Assembly (NCBI GenBank): GCA_029593915.1
Contig: CP046147.1
Span: 2,046,001 to 2,110,000 of the forward strand
Direction of reading: 5' to 3'
DNA: 64,000 bases
DNA from: Candidatus Lucifugimonas marina
GTDB lineage: Bacteria; Chloroflexota; Dehalococcoidia; Lucifugimonadales; Lucifugimonadaceae
Part shown: in pieces, positions 1 through 7,774 of the stretch
Layout of the letters: every line of letters begins with the position of its first letter
Numbering within the stretch: the first letter of the stretch is position 1
Program-made: the position numbers and the translations under genes
The notes under the pieces: model-generated
Told to the model about the DNA's origin: nothing
Databases searched by the model: none
What the model saw: only the letters and a program-made list of their open reading frames with translations

Positions 1-41
1 TTTACGGAATATTTATGACTCATACCTACAGTTTTACATAT

Positions 42-114
42 TTGTGGACTTTACACAACACAATTCCATGTGTAGGATATAAACATCAATTTCATGTATA
101 TGTGGTTTTTACAC
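42..114. repeat. TGTG...CACA-type repeats upstream of the DUF378 gene
   Basis: Positions 42-58 form a small inverted repeat (TTGTG, 7-nt spacer, CACAA). A related TGTGG-N4-TACAC-like unit recurs at 101-114, about 55 bp before the first gene. The surrounding sequence is AT-rich and holds no open frame. It could be promoter or operator DNA for the DUF378 gene, but no regulator is identified and short AT-rich repeats arise by chance. Confidence 0.2.
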
Positions 115-169
115 GAAGAGACCAAGAGGCTTCAACCACAAACAGTCTATGAAACTAGCGGAGAAGAAA

Positions 170-373
170 ATGGAAAATCTATACATCGCAGGAATCGTCT
201 TAGCAGTTGTCGGCGCTCTTAGCTGGGGACTAGTCGGCTTATTCAAGTTCGACTTGGTCGCAGCAGTGACCGGATCAAAATTTGGCGAGGTAAACGCTGC
301 ATCAAGAATCGTCTATGTACTCGTATTGATCGCAGGCGGGCTAGCCGCTGCTGCGATCCCAGAAATCGCTTAA
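170..373 (+). CDS. DUF378 family small membrane protein
   Basis: A 67-residue protein of unknown function matching the DUF378 (YuzA-like) family: two hydrophobic segments around the motif LSWGLVGLFKFDLVAA, then RIVYVLVLIAGG. It should sit in the cytoplasmic membrane with two helices. I chose the ATG at 170 because GGAG at 160-163 is ideally spaced from it; an ATG at 149 would add seven residues but has no ribosome binding site. It is followed after 67 bp by a small zinc-ribbon gene. Family assignment is good; function is unknown. Confidence 0.8.
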   Translation: MENLYIAGIVLAVVGALSWGLVGLFKFDLVAAVTGSKFGEVNAASRIVYVLVLIAGGLAAAAIPEIA

Positions 374-440
374 AGAATCCGACATGGCCGGGAAGATATT
401 CCTCCTGTCTCCTCGGCCTTAGTTGGATGGAAGGCCACTA

Positions 441-602
441 ATGCTTCATTTCAAATCTTGCCCCAAATGTATGAACGGTTCGTTATATGAACATCAAGGA
501 CTGGATGGTCCTGAAAAGAAATGTGTGAACTGTGCTTACACCGTTTACATGAGTCACTCAATCGATCAACACGATGCCACTCTCGCAAAGCTTTCTGCTT
601 AG
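441..602 (+). CDS. small zinc-ribbon protein (53 aa)
   Basis: A 53-residue protein with two CxxC knuckles: FKSCPKCM near residues 4-11 and KCVNC near residue 33. It begins MLHFKSCPKCMNGSLYEHQG. A purine-rich GGAAGG lies just upstream of the ATG. The FKSC-x2-CM ... C-x2-C arrangement is shared with the 49-residue protein at 21942, so the two look like paralogues of one small zinc-ribbon family. Such ribbons usually bind one zinc and contact nucleic acid or protein partners, but no function can be assigned here. The paralogy is the main reason for believing it is a gene. Confidence 0.65.
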   Translation: MLHFKSCPKCMNGSLYEHQGLDGPEKKCVNCAYTVYMSHSIDQHDATLAKLSA

Positions 603-643
603 CTATTGGCAACTAGAAAATAATCTCAAAACCGAAAATAATC

Positions 644-1645
644 ATGAAAAAGTACGTAGCTCTCTTATTGATCGGAGCCATCACAATGGTTCTGGTCGCT
701 TGTTACTCAGATGAGGAAAACCCGCCTACTGTCGCACCGACTCCACAACCTGAGCCAACACAAGCTCCCGCATCAAACGATGTGGTTGCATCAACTATCG
801 TTGACATTGCTGTTGAAGATGGACGCTTCGGTACGTTGGTAACTGCTCTTCAAGCAGCAGGTCTAGTCGATACTCTTGCGGGAGAAGGTCCTTTCACGGT
901 CTTCGCCCCTACGGATGATGCATTCGCTGCTCTACCTGATGGTGTAGTTGCTGGACTCCTTGAGGACGTTCCTGCACTTACAGACGTTCTGACCTACCAC
1001 GTTGTTTCAGGATCAGTTCTCGCTGAGCAGGTAGTTGGACTAACTTCAGCTACAACACTTCAGGGCGAAGATGTGACAGTTGCTGTAAACGATGGATCAG
1101 TCATGATTGACGGTGCAAACGTCATCATCACGGACATCATCGGATCAAATGGTGTGATCCACGTGATCGACGCTGTGATCCTGCCCTCCGCAATCGCAGC
1201 TTCGTTGGCAACGCCAGAAGATGCCATGGATTCTATGGTGGTATCTAAGACGATCGTTGACATTGCTGTTGAAGATGGACGGTTCGGCACGTTGGTAACA
1301 GCTCTTCAGGCTGCAGGACTTGTAGATACTCTCGCAGGAGACGGTCCGTTCACGGTCTTCGCTCCGACAGATGACGCATTCGCCGCTCTTCCTGATGGTG
1401 TAGTGGCCGGTCTCCTTGAGGACATTCCTGCACTTACAGATGTACTGACCTATCACGTTGTTGCAGGATCAGTACTCGCAGAGCAGGTAGTTGGCCTAAC
1501 TTCCGCTACGACACTCCAGGGTGAAGATGTTACCTTTGCAGTGAACGACGGCTCGGTGATGATCGATGGTGCAAACGTAATCATCACGGACATCATCGGT
1601 TCAAACGGTGTTATTCACGTGATCGACGCAGTGATTCTGCCTTAA
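644..1645 (+). CDS. lipoprotein with two fasciclin (FAS1) domains
   Basis: A 333-residue exported protein. The N-terminus is a lipoprotein signal with lipobox LVAC (Cys20), followed by a Pro/Thr/Glu-rich linker (about residues 24-45) and two FAS1 domains (about 48-182 and 198-333). Each carries the family hallmarks [14 protein letters not shown] and TYHVV...[15 protein letters not shown]. The domains are nearly identical in protein sequence while their DNA differs at many third positions, so the duplication is not recent. FAS1 proteins mediate adhesion or extracellular matrix contact; this one would be anchored to the outer face of the membrane. No clear Shine-Dalgarno is seen. A hairpin at 1650-1665 (ACTCGC/GCGAGT) follows the stop codon. 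Confidence 0.9.
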   Translation: MKKYVALLLIGAITMVLVACYSDEENPPTVAPTPQPEPTQAPASNDVVASTIVDIAVEDGRFGTLVTALQAAGLVDTLAGEGPFTVFAPTDDAFAALPDGVVAGLLEDVPALTDVLTYHVVSGSVLAEQVVGLTSATTLQGEDVTVAVNDGSVMIDGANVIITDIIGSNGVIHVIDAVILPSAIAASLATPEDAMDSMVVSKTIVDIAVEDGRFGTLVTALQAAGLVDTLAGDGPFTVFAPTDDAFAALPDGVVAGLLEDIPALTDVLTYHVVAGSVLAEQVVGLTSATTLQGEDVTFAVNDGSVMIDGANVIITDIIGSNGVIHVIDAVILP

Positions 1646-1676
1646 CTCTACTCGCATGAGCGAGTCAGATTGCGCT

Positions 1677-1742
1677 GATGGCGCAGACCCCCTGTCGATT
1701 CCTAAAGCTTAGTTTAGGGAACCTAGCGGAGGTCTGCGCATC
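1677..1742 (+). promoter_or_regulatory. nested hairpin leader in front of folE
   Basis: A long stem (GCGCAGACC at 1681-1689 with GGTCTGCGC at 1731-1739, extended by GAT/ATC across one bulged G) encloses a second hairpin (CCTAAA at 1701-1706 with TTTAGG at 1713-1718). The structure ends 18 nt before the folE start and just before its ribosome binding site. It is not a simple terminator because no T-run follows. It could be a structured 5' leader or cis-regulatory RNA for folE, or an operator palindrome. Folate-sensing riboswitches precede folE in other bacteria, but I do not recognise their consensus here. Confidence 0.45.
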
Positions 1743-1759
1743 GTACCAGGAGAAAACAG

Positions 1760-2341
1760 TTGCTACAGAGTAAAACTAGAGTTGAGTCGATCGAGCACGC
1801 TATTACTGGTGTATTGGAAGCGGTTGGCGAGGACGCAAGTAGAGAAGGACTTGTAGGTACCCCAAATAGAGTGGCGCGTATGTACGGCGAGCTGCTTAGT
1901 GGGTACAACGTTGATCCGACCGAATTGCTTAACGGTGCGTTATTCGAAGTCGAGCACGAGCAAATGGTGGTGGTCACGAACATAGAGTTCCAGAGTCTGT
2001 GTGAACATCACATGCTCCCGTTCACCGGGATGGCCAATGTTGCCTACATCCCAGACAAACAAGTAGTTGGCCTGTCGAAGATTCCGAGGATCGTAGACAT
2101 GTACGCCAGGCGTCTTCAAATCCAGGAACGAATGACTAAACAGATCGCGGAGACCATCTCAACACTCGTCGAGCCGCTTGGAGTTGGCGTAACGCTGACT
2201 GGCTCTCACATGTGCTCCACGATCCGGGGGGTGCGTAAGCAAAATTCCTTAATGACCACAAGCTGTATGACTGGATCGCTCAAATCCAACAGCTTGCTTC
2301 GTTCTGAATTCCTAACGCAGATTCAAATCGATAAACAGTGA
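1760..2341 (+). CDS. folE: GTP cyclohydrolase I
   Basis: A 193-residue GTP cyclohydrolase I, which opens GTP to 7,8-dihydroneopterin triphosphate, the first step to folate and other pterins. The zinc ligands are present: Cys81 and His84 in CEHHMLPFTG, and Cys152 in the SHMCSTIRGV stretch. The C-terminal MTTSCMTGSL...LRSEFL pattern is also typical, and the length matches short bacterial FolE. The start is TTG at 1760 with AGGAG at 1748-1752. It heads the block of SRPBCC, photolyase and SDR genes. folE beside phr and SDR genes is known from light-inducible gene sets in other bacteria, so here it may supply pterins for light responses as well as ordinary folate. Confidence 0.93.
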   Translation: MLQSKTRVESIEHAITGVLEAVGEDASREGLVGTPNRVARMYGELLSGYNVDPTELLNGALFEVEHEQMVVVTNIEFQSLCEHHMLPFTGMANVAYIPDKQVVGLSKIPRIVDMYARRLQIQERMTKQIAETISTLVEPLGVGVTLTGSHMCSTIRGVRKQNSLMTTSCMTGSLKSNSLLRSEFLTQIQIDKQ

Positions 2342-2437
2342 CCGAGCGAGATAAAAATCAATAGAAGCGAGGGTTATGCCATATCAAAGCGTCAAAAAGA
2401 CATACAGATAGTTAGAAAAGACGATGGTGCTTATTTA

Positions 2438-2869
2438 TTGAAGTCAGAAACTCTAGTTAGTTCATCGTTAGATGAAAGCTTTGAATTCTTTGCTAGCGCA
2501 GAGAACCTAAATCTGATCACACCACCGTGGCTACGTTTCAATGTGGTCTCAAAGCCCCCTATAAAAATGTTTACAGGGGCACAGATTCAGTATCGTTTGC
2601 GTATTCACCGAATACCCGTATCTTGGCGATCCGAAATAGCTATCTGGGAACCACCACTTCGATTCGTGGACCGACAGATTTCAGGACCATTTCGCGATTG
2701 GTATCACTTACACGAGCTTTCGCGAAACCCTTCAGGTGGAACGTTGATCACTGATCAGGTCGAATACAAAGTCCCGTTAGGAAAAATTGCTCACTCTATG
2801 TTCGTGGGTAGAGACCTTTTGAGAATATTTCGATTTCGAAACCAACAGGTAGAAAAAATACTCTCCTGA
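2438..2869 (+). CDS. SRPBCC family (cyclase/dehydrase-like) protein
   Basis: A 143-residue START/SRPBCC-fold protein that would bind a hydrophobic ligand in a helix-grip pocket. Family marks are ESFEFFASAENLNLITPPWL near the N-terminus, GAQIQYRLRIHRIPVSWR, and PPLRFVDRQISGPFRDW. Such proteins often sit beside photolyase and SDR genes. The start is uncertain: TTG 2438 is the only standard start in this frame after the in-frame folE stop (2339-2341), has no good ribosome binding site, and plausible coding sequence (..DIQIVRKDDGAYL) continues upstream. An ATG at 2376 lies in another frame (11 codons). A small 5' frameshift or a non-standard start is possible. Confidence 0.8.
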   Translation: MKSETLVSSSLDESFEFFASAENLNLITPPWLRFNVVSKPPIKMFTGAQIQYRLRIHRIPVSWRSEIAIWEPPLRFVDRQISGPFRDWYHLHELSRNPSGGTLITDQVEYKVPLGKIAHSMFVGRDLLRIFRFRNQQVEKILS

Positions 2870-3086
2870 AAAATCTTCGTTATGCATAGGTTCGGATCAT
2901 TGTTCGGAACGAGTAACGCTAGCGATCAACGGCATATTCGATCTATAAGTCGAATCTTCAAAGGAGTCTTTGGAAAGCAAAATAACAACAATCGATTGCG
3001 GTCGCCGCCCCCCTGATAAGTCAGAAACCGACGAGCCGTAATAACTAATCGTTAATGATTTCATTCTAGTCAATCAGGTGTAAATA

Positions 3087-3263
3087 ATGCCCAAATTCAA
3101 AACATTCACATGGCTGTATTTCATCGCAGCCTTCATGTCATTTTTGCTGTCCGTAGGACTCTGGTTCTTCGGTGAAGATTCACAACTCGAAGCCATATTT
3201 GTCGGACTATGGGTGCCTTCGATCCTAAGCCTGGGTAATAGCCTCGAAAGGAATTCGGAGTGA
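3087..3263 (+). CDS. small membrane protein (58 aa) coupled to photolyase
   Basis: A 58-residue protein starting MPKFKTFTWLYFIAAFMS, with one hydrophobic helix (about residues 9-28), a short acidic loop (GEDSQLE) and a second hydrophobic stretch (AIFVGLWVPSILSLG). It should span the membrane twice. Its last four bases (GTGA, 3260-3263) contain the GTG start of the next small gene, which in turn overlaps the photolyase start by ATGA. This chain of overlaps is the best evidence that all three are translated together. No family name recognised; function unknown. Confidence 0.65.
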   Translation: MPKFKTFTWLYFIAAFMSFLLSVGLWFFGEDSQLEAIFVGLWVPSILSLGNSLERNSE

Positions 3264-3370
3264 GTACCGCAACAATCATCTCGACTATGTTTTTTGTCGT
3301 GCTGGTCCTTATGATCGGTGCCGCAGTTTCTTATGTTCAACTCGAACGTTCAAACAAACCAAGGAAATGA
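3260..3370 (+). CDS. 36-aa single-helix membrane protein coupled to photolyase
   Basis: A 36-residue protein: a short N-terminus, one hydrophobic helix (about residues 6-24, MFFVVLVLMIGAAVSYV) and a basic tail ending NKPRK. It starts at GTG 3260 inside the stop of the preceding gene, preceded by GGAATTCGGAG, and stops at TGA 3368-3370, overlapping the photolyase ATG at 3367. The topology (single helix, positive C-terminus) resembles small regulatory or assembly membrane peptides, but no function is known. The double stop/start overlap supports it as a real gene despite its size. Confidence 0.55.
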   Translation: MSTATIISTMFFVVLVLMIGAAVSYVQLERSNKPRK

Positions 3371-4746
3371 GCCGATACCCAATATCAATCTGGTGGGTTA
3401 GATCCGATTTAAGATTGGAAGATAATCCAGCTCTCTCGGAAGCGACAATTGAGTCTGAGGTGGTGATTCCGGTATTTGTCTTCGATTTGAAATCAGAGAT
3501 GCCGAAATCAAAATCAAGATCCAACTTCCTCAACGGCGGACTTAATGACTTGGATTCACGGTTGAGAGAAATAGGATCCAGATTGTTAATAAAACAGGGG
3601 GATACAGCACAAGAATTAGCAAAGATTATCGACGGGGAAAGCACGATACCTGTGTTCGCAAATGCGGGTTACTCGAGGCACAGCAAATTCGTTGAATCAC
3701 AGGTCGCCAGACACACACAGTTAAGACTTTTCAGTGGTCAGGTAACTATAGACCCGTCCGGAGTCTCAAAAGAAAATGGTGAGCCATTCAAGGTCTACTC
3801 GGCTTTCAGGCGCAAATGGGAACAGGTCTACCAGAAAAAGATATTTAGGACTGACTATCAGTCGCTCGGAATCAAGCCTGAAATTATGAGCTCATGTGAT
3901 TTGCATTCCGGTAAAAACTCTTTGGCACGAAGTTCCACAAGAGCAAACGCAGTTCGTACTCTCAGAAAGTTCACAGGACTTAAAGGTGGAATAAATCGTT
4001 ACAGCGAACTAAGTGATCGAGTCGACCAGAACACGACCTCAGGGATGTCCGAATTTATTTCGCTCGGTCTTATTGGCCCAAATGAACTGTTCGAAGTTGC
4101 TGATTATCTGCGATATTCATCTGACGATAATAGATATTTGGGTTCTGTTAATAGCTGGCGTAATCAATTGATCTGGAGGGAGTTTTTTAAGCATTCGCTG
4201 GATCATTTTCCAGACTCAGAAAACCAGAGCCTGAATCCCAATCTCGAATCTATCGACTGGATCAATCAAAAGGTAGATATTGACGCATGGAATGATGGAG
4301 AGACTGGATACCCCATAGTAGATGCGGCAATGCGACAACTTTCCGAGGATGGCTGGATTCACAATCGACTTAGAATGATCGTAGCCTCATTCCTAGTAAA
4401 GGATTTATTGGTTGACTGGCGAATAGGTGCAAACTGGTTTCACGACAAACTAGTTGATTACGATTCGGCACTCAACTCAGGTAACTGGCAATGGGTTGCG
4501 GGCACCGGCTTCGACGCGTCCCCGTTTTTCAGGGTGTTCAATCCAGTTTTACAGGGCAGGAAATTCGACCCAAAAGGTAATTATGTTCGACGGTGGATTC
4601 CCGAAATAAAGAAACTACCTTCAACAGTCATCCACTCACCTTGGGAACTTCCCCGCCCTCCTAAAAACTACCCCTCCCCGATCATCGACCACAGCTGGGC
4701 GAGGAAGCGAGTACTTTCCGTCTACGCAGATGCAAAATCCTCTTAG
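3367..4746 (+). CDS. phrB: deoxyribodipyrimidine (CPD) photolyase
   Basis: A 459-residue class I photolyase that uses FADH- and blue light to split cyclobutane pyrimidine dimers. The N-terminal photolyase domain opens WWVRSDLRLEDNPAL. The C-terminal FAD-binding domain has WRNQLIWREFFKH, DGETGYPIVDAAMRQL, GWIHNRLRM, DWRIGANWF and NWQWVAGTGFDASPFFR. The electron-transfer Trp triad of E. coli photolyase aligns with W298, W351 and W374. Length is normal. Translation is coupled by ATGA overlap to two upstream membrane peptides. A deazaflavin-type enzyme elsewhere in the window (37960) makes an 8-HDF antenna possible, alongside a folate antenna supplied through folE; the sequence does not decide between them. 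Confidence 0.95.
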   Translation: MSRYPISIWWVRSDLRLEDNPALSEATIESEVVIPVFVFDLKSEMPKSKSRSNFLNGGLNDLDSRLREIGSRLLIKQGDTAQELAKIIDGESTIPVFANAGYSRHSKFVESQVARHTQLRLFSGQVTIDPSGVSKENGEPFKVYSAFRRKWEQVYQKKIFRTDYQSLGIKPEIMSSCDLHSGKNSLARSSTRANAVRTLRKFTGLKGGINRYSELSDRVDQNTTSGMSEFISLGLIGPNELFEVADYLRYSSDDNRYLGSVNSWRNQLIWREFFKHSLDHFPDSENQSLNPNLESIDWINQKVDIDAWNDGETGYPIVDAAMRQLSEDGWIHNRLRMIVASFLVKDLLVDWRIGANWFHDKLVDYDSALNSGNWQWVAGTGFDASPFFRVFNPVLQGRKFDPKGNYVRRWIPEIKKLPSTVIHSPWELPRPPKNYPSPIIDHSWARKRVLSVYADAKSS

Positions 4747-4792
4747 ATTCGCATCTAGCGATAAATCACTTCATTTCGATATAAAAGAGCTG

Positions 4793-6235
4793 ATGAACCA
4801 AATGGTAAAAAACGAATCAACGTTGAAAAACAAGATCATATTGTTGACCGGCGCAACTGGCTACGTAGGCGGCCTGCTACTACCTGATTTATAGCGAAAA
4901 TACCGGCACATCAAATGTATGACCCGGCATCCAGAATCGCTAGATGAAAATCTTGTGGGCAACGCATCTGCTGTCTATGGCGACACATCGAACTTGGAAT
5001 CACTTATCAAAGCGATGGAAGGCGTAGACGACGCTTACTACCTGGTACATTCGATGGCCGATTCAGATGATTTTGAAGAGCTTGAAGCCCAGAGTGCTAG
5101 GAATTTTGGAGAAGCTGCGGCTAAGGCCCAAATCAAGCGAATAATTTTTCTTGGGGCTTTATCACAATCCGAAAACGAAGAATCTTCGAAACACATGTCG
5201 AGCCGTCACAAGACTGGTGAAATTCTTAGAAGTTCTGGTGTGCCCACAATCGAGTTCAGGGCGTCGGTGATTATCGGCGCTGGAAGTATGCCGTTTGAGG
5301 CGGTTCGAGCTCTTGTTGAAAGACTCCCTGTGATGGTCACTCCGAAGTGGGTCAGAGGGGAATTGCAGCCCATCGCAGCTAGGGATTTGAAAGATTTTCT
5401 AGTCAGAGCACTCGAACTTGAGCCTGTCAGCCGAGTGATAGAGATCGGTGGGAGTGAAGTAGTCAGGTATCAAGATTTGATGAAAACTTACTCAGATGTC
5501 AGAGGCCTGAAACGATTCATGATTCCTGTTCCAGTGATAACTCCGAGATTGTCCAGTCATTGGCTAAGACTGGTGACGCCCGCGCACTACAAGATAGGAC
5601 GCAGGATAGTCGAGAGCGCTGTCCACAGGTCAGTCGTAGCTTCGGAAACTGCTTCGAAACTATTCGATATCAAGCCATTAGGTACCAGGGCAGCGACAGA
5701 AGCGGCCATCCGAGACGAAGAATATGCATTTAGCTTTTTGGACCAGGAAGGCAAAGCAAAGGACTACAAAGCTCAGGTAGGTACGAGGTTCGTGGAAAAA
5801 CGCACACGCCGTATTAGAAAGGAACCTATTACCGCGTTTAAAATCGCAAGCCGAGTCGGCGGCGATTCCGGATGGTTTTGGCAATCTTGGTTGTGGACAC
5901 TGCGAGGTTGGATCGATCGAGTAGTAGGAGGAGTAGGAACAAGAAAGGGACGATCTAAACACTTGAAAGTTGGTGAAACCCTCGATTTTTGGAGAGTAGA
6001 AAGAATCTCAGACAACCGTTTGACGTTATCTGCGGATATGCGTCTTCCAGGAGATGCCGTCTTCGATGTGCATGTTTATGAGACTCCCTCGAAGGAGTTC
6101 ATTCTGGAACACACGGTAGCTTTCAATCCTAAAGGCTGGGGTGGATACATTTATTGGTTCGCCCTCTATCCTCTCCATGCTTTGGTGTTCAGGAAAATGT
6201 TGGACAGAATGGCCACAGAGATCGACCGGGGATAG
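4793..6235 (+). pseudogene. SDR (NAD(P)-binding, DUF2867) gene interrupted by an in-frame amber codon
   Basis: From ATG 4793 the frame encodes a Rossmann start with ILLTGATGYVGG, then meets TAG at 4892-4894 (codon 34) where a Leu-rich 'LxxLLERGH' segment is expected. The same frame continues RKYRHIKCMTRHPE and stays open to 6235. The rest fits YbjT-like SDR proteins: VDDAYYLVHSM, RIIFLGALSQ, FRASVIIGAGS, then a C-terminal DUF2867-type domain (FWRVERI...MRLPGDAVFDVHV). Starting at ATG 4919 would give 438 residues but lose the nucleotide-binding glycine loop. It is therefore either a recent nonsense mutant, a sequencing error or an amber-readthrough gene. Downstream coding looks intact, so decay would be recent. 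It belongs to the photolyase neighbourhood. Confidence 0.8.
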
Positions 6236-6478
6236 GGAAATAGACTCCGTAGCTCCATTTTCTGACAGTCTGCTCCTCAATCATAAAATTTTACTAATCA
6301 TGGTGACATCGTAACGACAAAAAATATCGATCCAAAGCCTGGATTAGTCAAACATCCTAGGTTTCGGGGAGTTGTACATCCAATCAGGATTCCAACCTCG
6401 CCATCAGCGTTAGCCAACACCAACCGTCGCCAGTCTTACTCTTGCAACTTCTAATATTTCACGTAAAGAACTTTTCAA

Positions 6479-7252
6479 ATGAACACAACTGACGCTATTA
6501 CGCGAGGCACGTCCAACCGACTTAGGGTCTACAACGCAGCGGCTGCTCTACTCCATCTGCTGCAGGCGGTCACCGTACTGTCACTGACCAATGACTTTTC
6601 AATCCCGGTAACTGCAATGTTCCTTGAAGGACCACCCGGTACAGATCCAGGGACTTTAACAACGTTGTTTGATTTCCGAATCGGGTGGGGAGTTGCGGCG
6701 TTCCTACTGATGTCTGCAGCAGCCCATTTGATTCTCATCATGCCAAGGATCTTCACGTGGTATGTCGGGCAACTTGAGACAAGGCGCAACTACGCCCGAT
6801 GGATCGAATACTCGTTCAGTTCATCGTTAATGGTCGTAATAATTGCGATGCTGCCAGGGATCACAGAAGTTTCTGCGTTGGTTGCTTTGTTCGGCGTCAA
6901 TGCCTCGATGATCCTATTCGGACTTGTCATGGAAAAGTACGAGCAGCCGGGAAGACCGTCTTGGTTGTCATACTGGTTCGGGGTGCTAACCGGTTCAATC
7001 CCTTGGATAGTGATTGCTATCTACCTATGGTCTCCAGGCAGCTCCGCGCAGCCCCCAGCTTTCGTCTACGGAATATTCTTCTCTTTATTTCTATTCTTCA
7101 ATAGCTTCGCATTGAACATGGTCTTGCAGTACAAACGAACGTGGAGATGGCGCAACTACATATTTGGAGAAAATGCGTATATTTTCCTCAGCCTGACGGC
7201 CAAATCACTGCTAGCTTGGCAGGTTTTCGCTGGGACTCTTGTACCAAGTTAA
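6479..7252 (+). CDS. heliorhodopsin
   Basis: A 257-residue seven-helix retinal protein of the heliorhodopsin family. The retinal lysine is K242 in FLSLTAKSLLAWQVF (helix 7), with the Ser four residues before it (S238). The Schiff-base counterion is E110 in YARWIEYSFSSSLM (helix 3). The two buried histidines of the family are at H26 (ALLHLLQA) and H83 (AAAHLILI). NASMILFGLVME and FFNSFALNMVLQY are further hallmarks. Heliorhodopsins have inverted topology and do not pump protons; roles in signalling, transport and stimulation of photolyase have been proposed. It follows the photolyase/SDR block after 243 bp, so it probably has its own promoter. No retinal or carotenoid synthesis gene lies in the window. 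Confidence 0.93.
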   Translation: MNTTDAITRGTSNRLRVYNAAAALLHLLQAVTVLSLTNDFSIPVTAMFLEGPPGTDPGTLTTLFDFRIGWGVAAFLLMSAAAHLILIMPRIFTWYVGQLETRRNYARWIEYSFSSSLMVVIIAMLPGITEVSALVALFGVNASMILFGLVMEKYEQPGRPSWLSYWFGVLTGSIPWIVIAIYLWSPGSSAQPPAFVYGIFFSLFLFFNSFALNMVLQYKRTWRWRNYIFGENAYIFLSLTAKSLLAWQVFAGTLVPS

Positions 7253-7339
7253 GATCAACAGTAGACATAGACTGCTGGTGCTGCCTACAAGATAGGTTCT
7301 GTCAGATCTCAGTGTCGTAACTTCAATATGTTTTGATAT

Positions 7340-7774
7340 CTAGCCTCGAGATCCTGTCTTTCGAGTCTTTAGGTCTGAGATTCTTATTCCAAGAGTGGCG
7401 ATTGCCAATTTCTCGCGATGATTGAGCCTGTTTACCTTCAGACGATTCTTTCGGATCAATGTACTGATCTTATGCCGAATATCTTCTGCGGCATCGTCTC
7501 CTACTTCTGTCAGGGCCTTGAGCACTAGGATGTAGTTAGCTGGAGGTAATCGTCTACGCCGATATCGCAGATCCCTCCGCCCCAACGCTCTTGATACGGC
7601 GGCAACCATCAACAGAAGTAGTAGAGCGAATAGGTACCAGAGAGGATTCGCTCGAATCTCAGCTATCCAATATTCTGCGATTACAGCGAGCGCGGCTAAA
7701 ACGAAAGTGGCGGTCAACGAAGAGTATCCTGTTGAGCTGGTTGATTCTGTAATAAAGCACGGTTGCAGACACAT
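7340..7774 (-). CDS. hypothetical membrane protein with basic C-terminus
   Basis: Unrecognised protein of up to 144 residues. Two hydrophobic helices (TATFVLAALAVIAEYW and PLWYLFALLLLLMVAAV) are followed by an Arg-rich stretch (RRDLRYRRRRL) and a soluble tail of about 60 residues. The longest start (ATG 7774) overlaps the preceding minus-strand gene by 116 bp; a TTG at 7717 would shorten the overlap to 59 bp and place the start just before the first helix. Both genes look genuine in composition. The large overlap could also mean a frameshift that split one membrane protein in two. Part of an accessory region. Confidence 0.5.
   Translation of the reverse strand: MCLQPCFITESTSSTGYSSLTATFVLAALAVIAEYWIAEIRANPLWYLFALLLLLMVAAVSRALGRRDLRYRRRRLPPANYILVLKALTEVGDDAAEDIRHKISTLIRKNRLKVNRLNHREKLAIATLGIRISDLKTRKTGSRG

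Noticed and set aside
1650-1665. Hairpin ACTCGC-atga-GCGAGT as terminator of the fasciclin gene
   Set aside because: The stem is only six base pairs and no T-run follows; noted only as a possible weak end signal.
2882-3016. A 44-codon frame between the SRPBCC gene and the small membrane proteins (begins MHRFGSLFG, ends RSPPP)
   Set aside because: No ribosome binding site, no hydrophobic or domain pattern, and no homologue in the window; it may be chance in an intergenic stretch.
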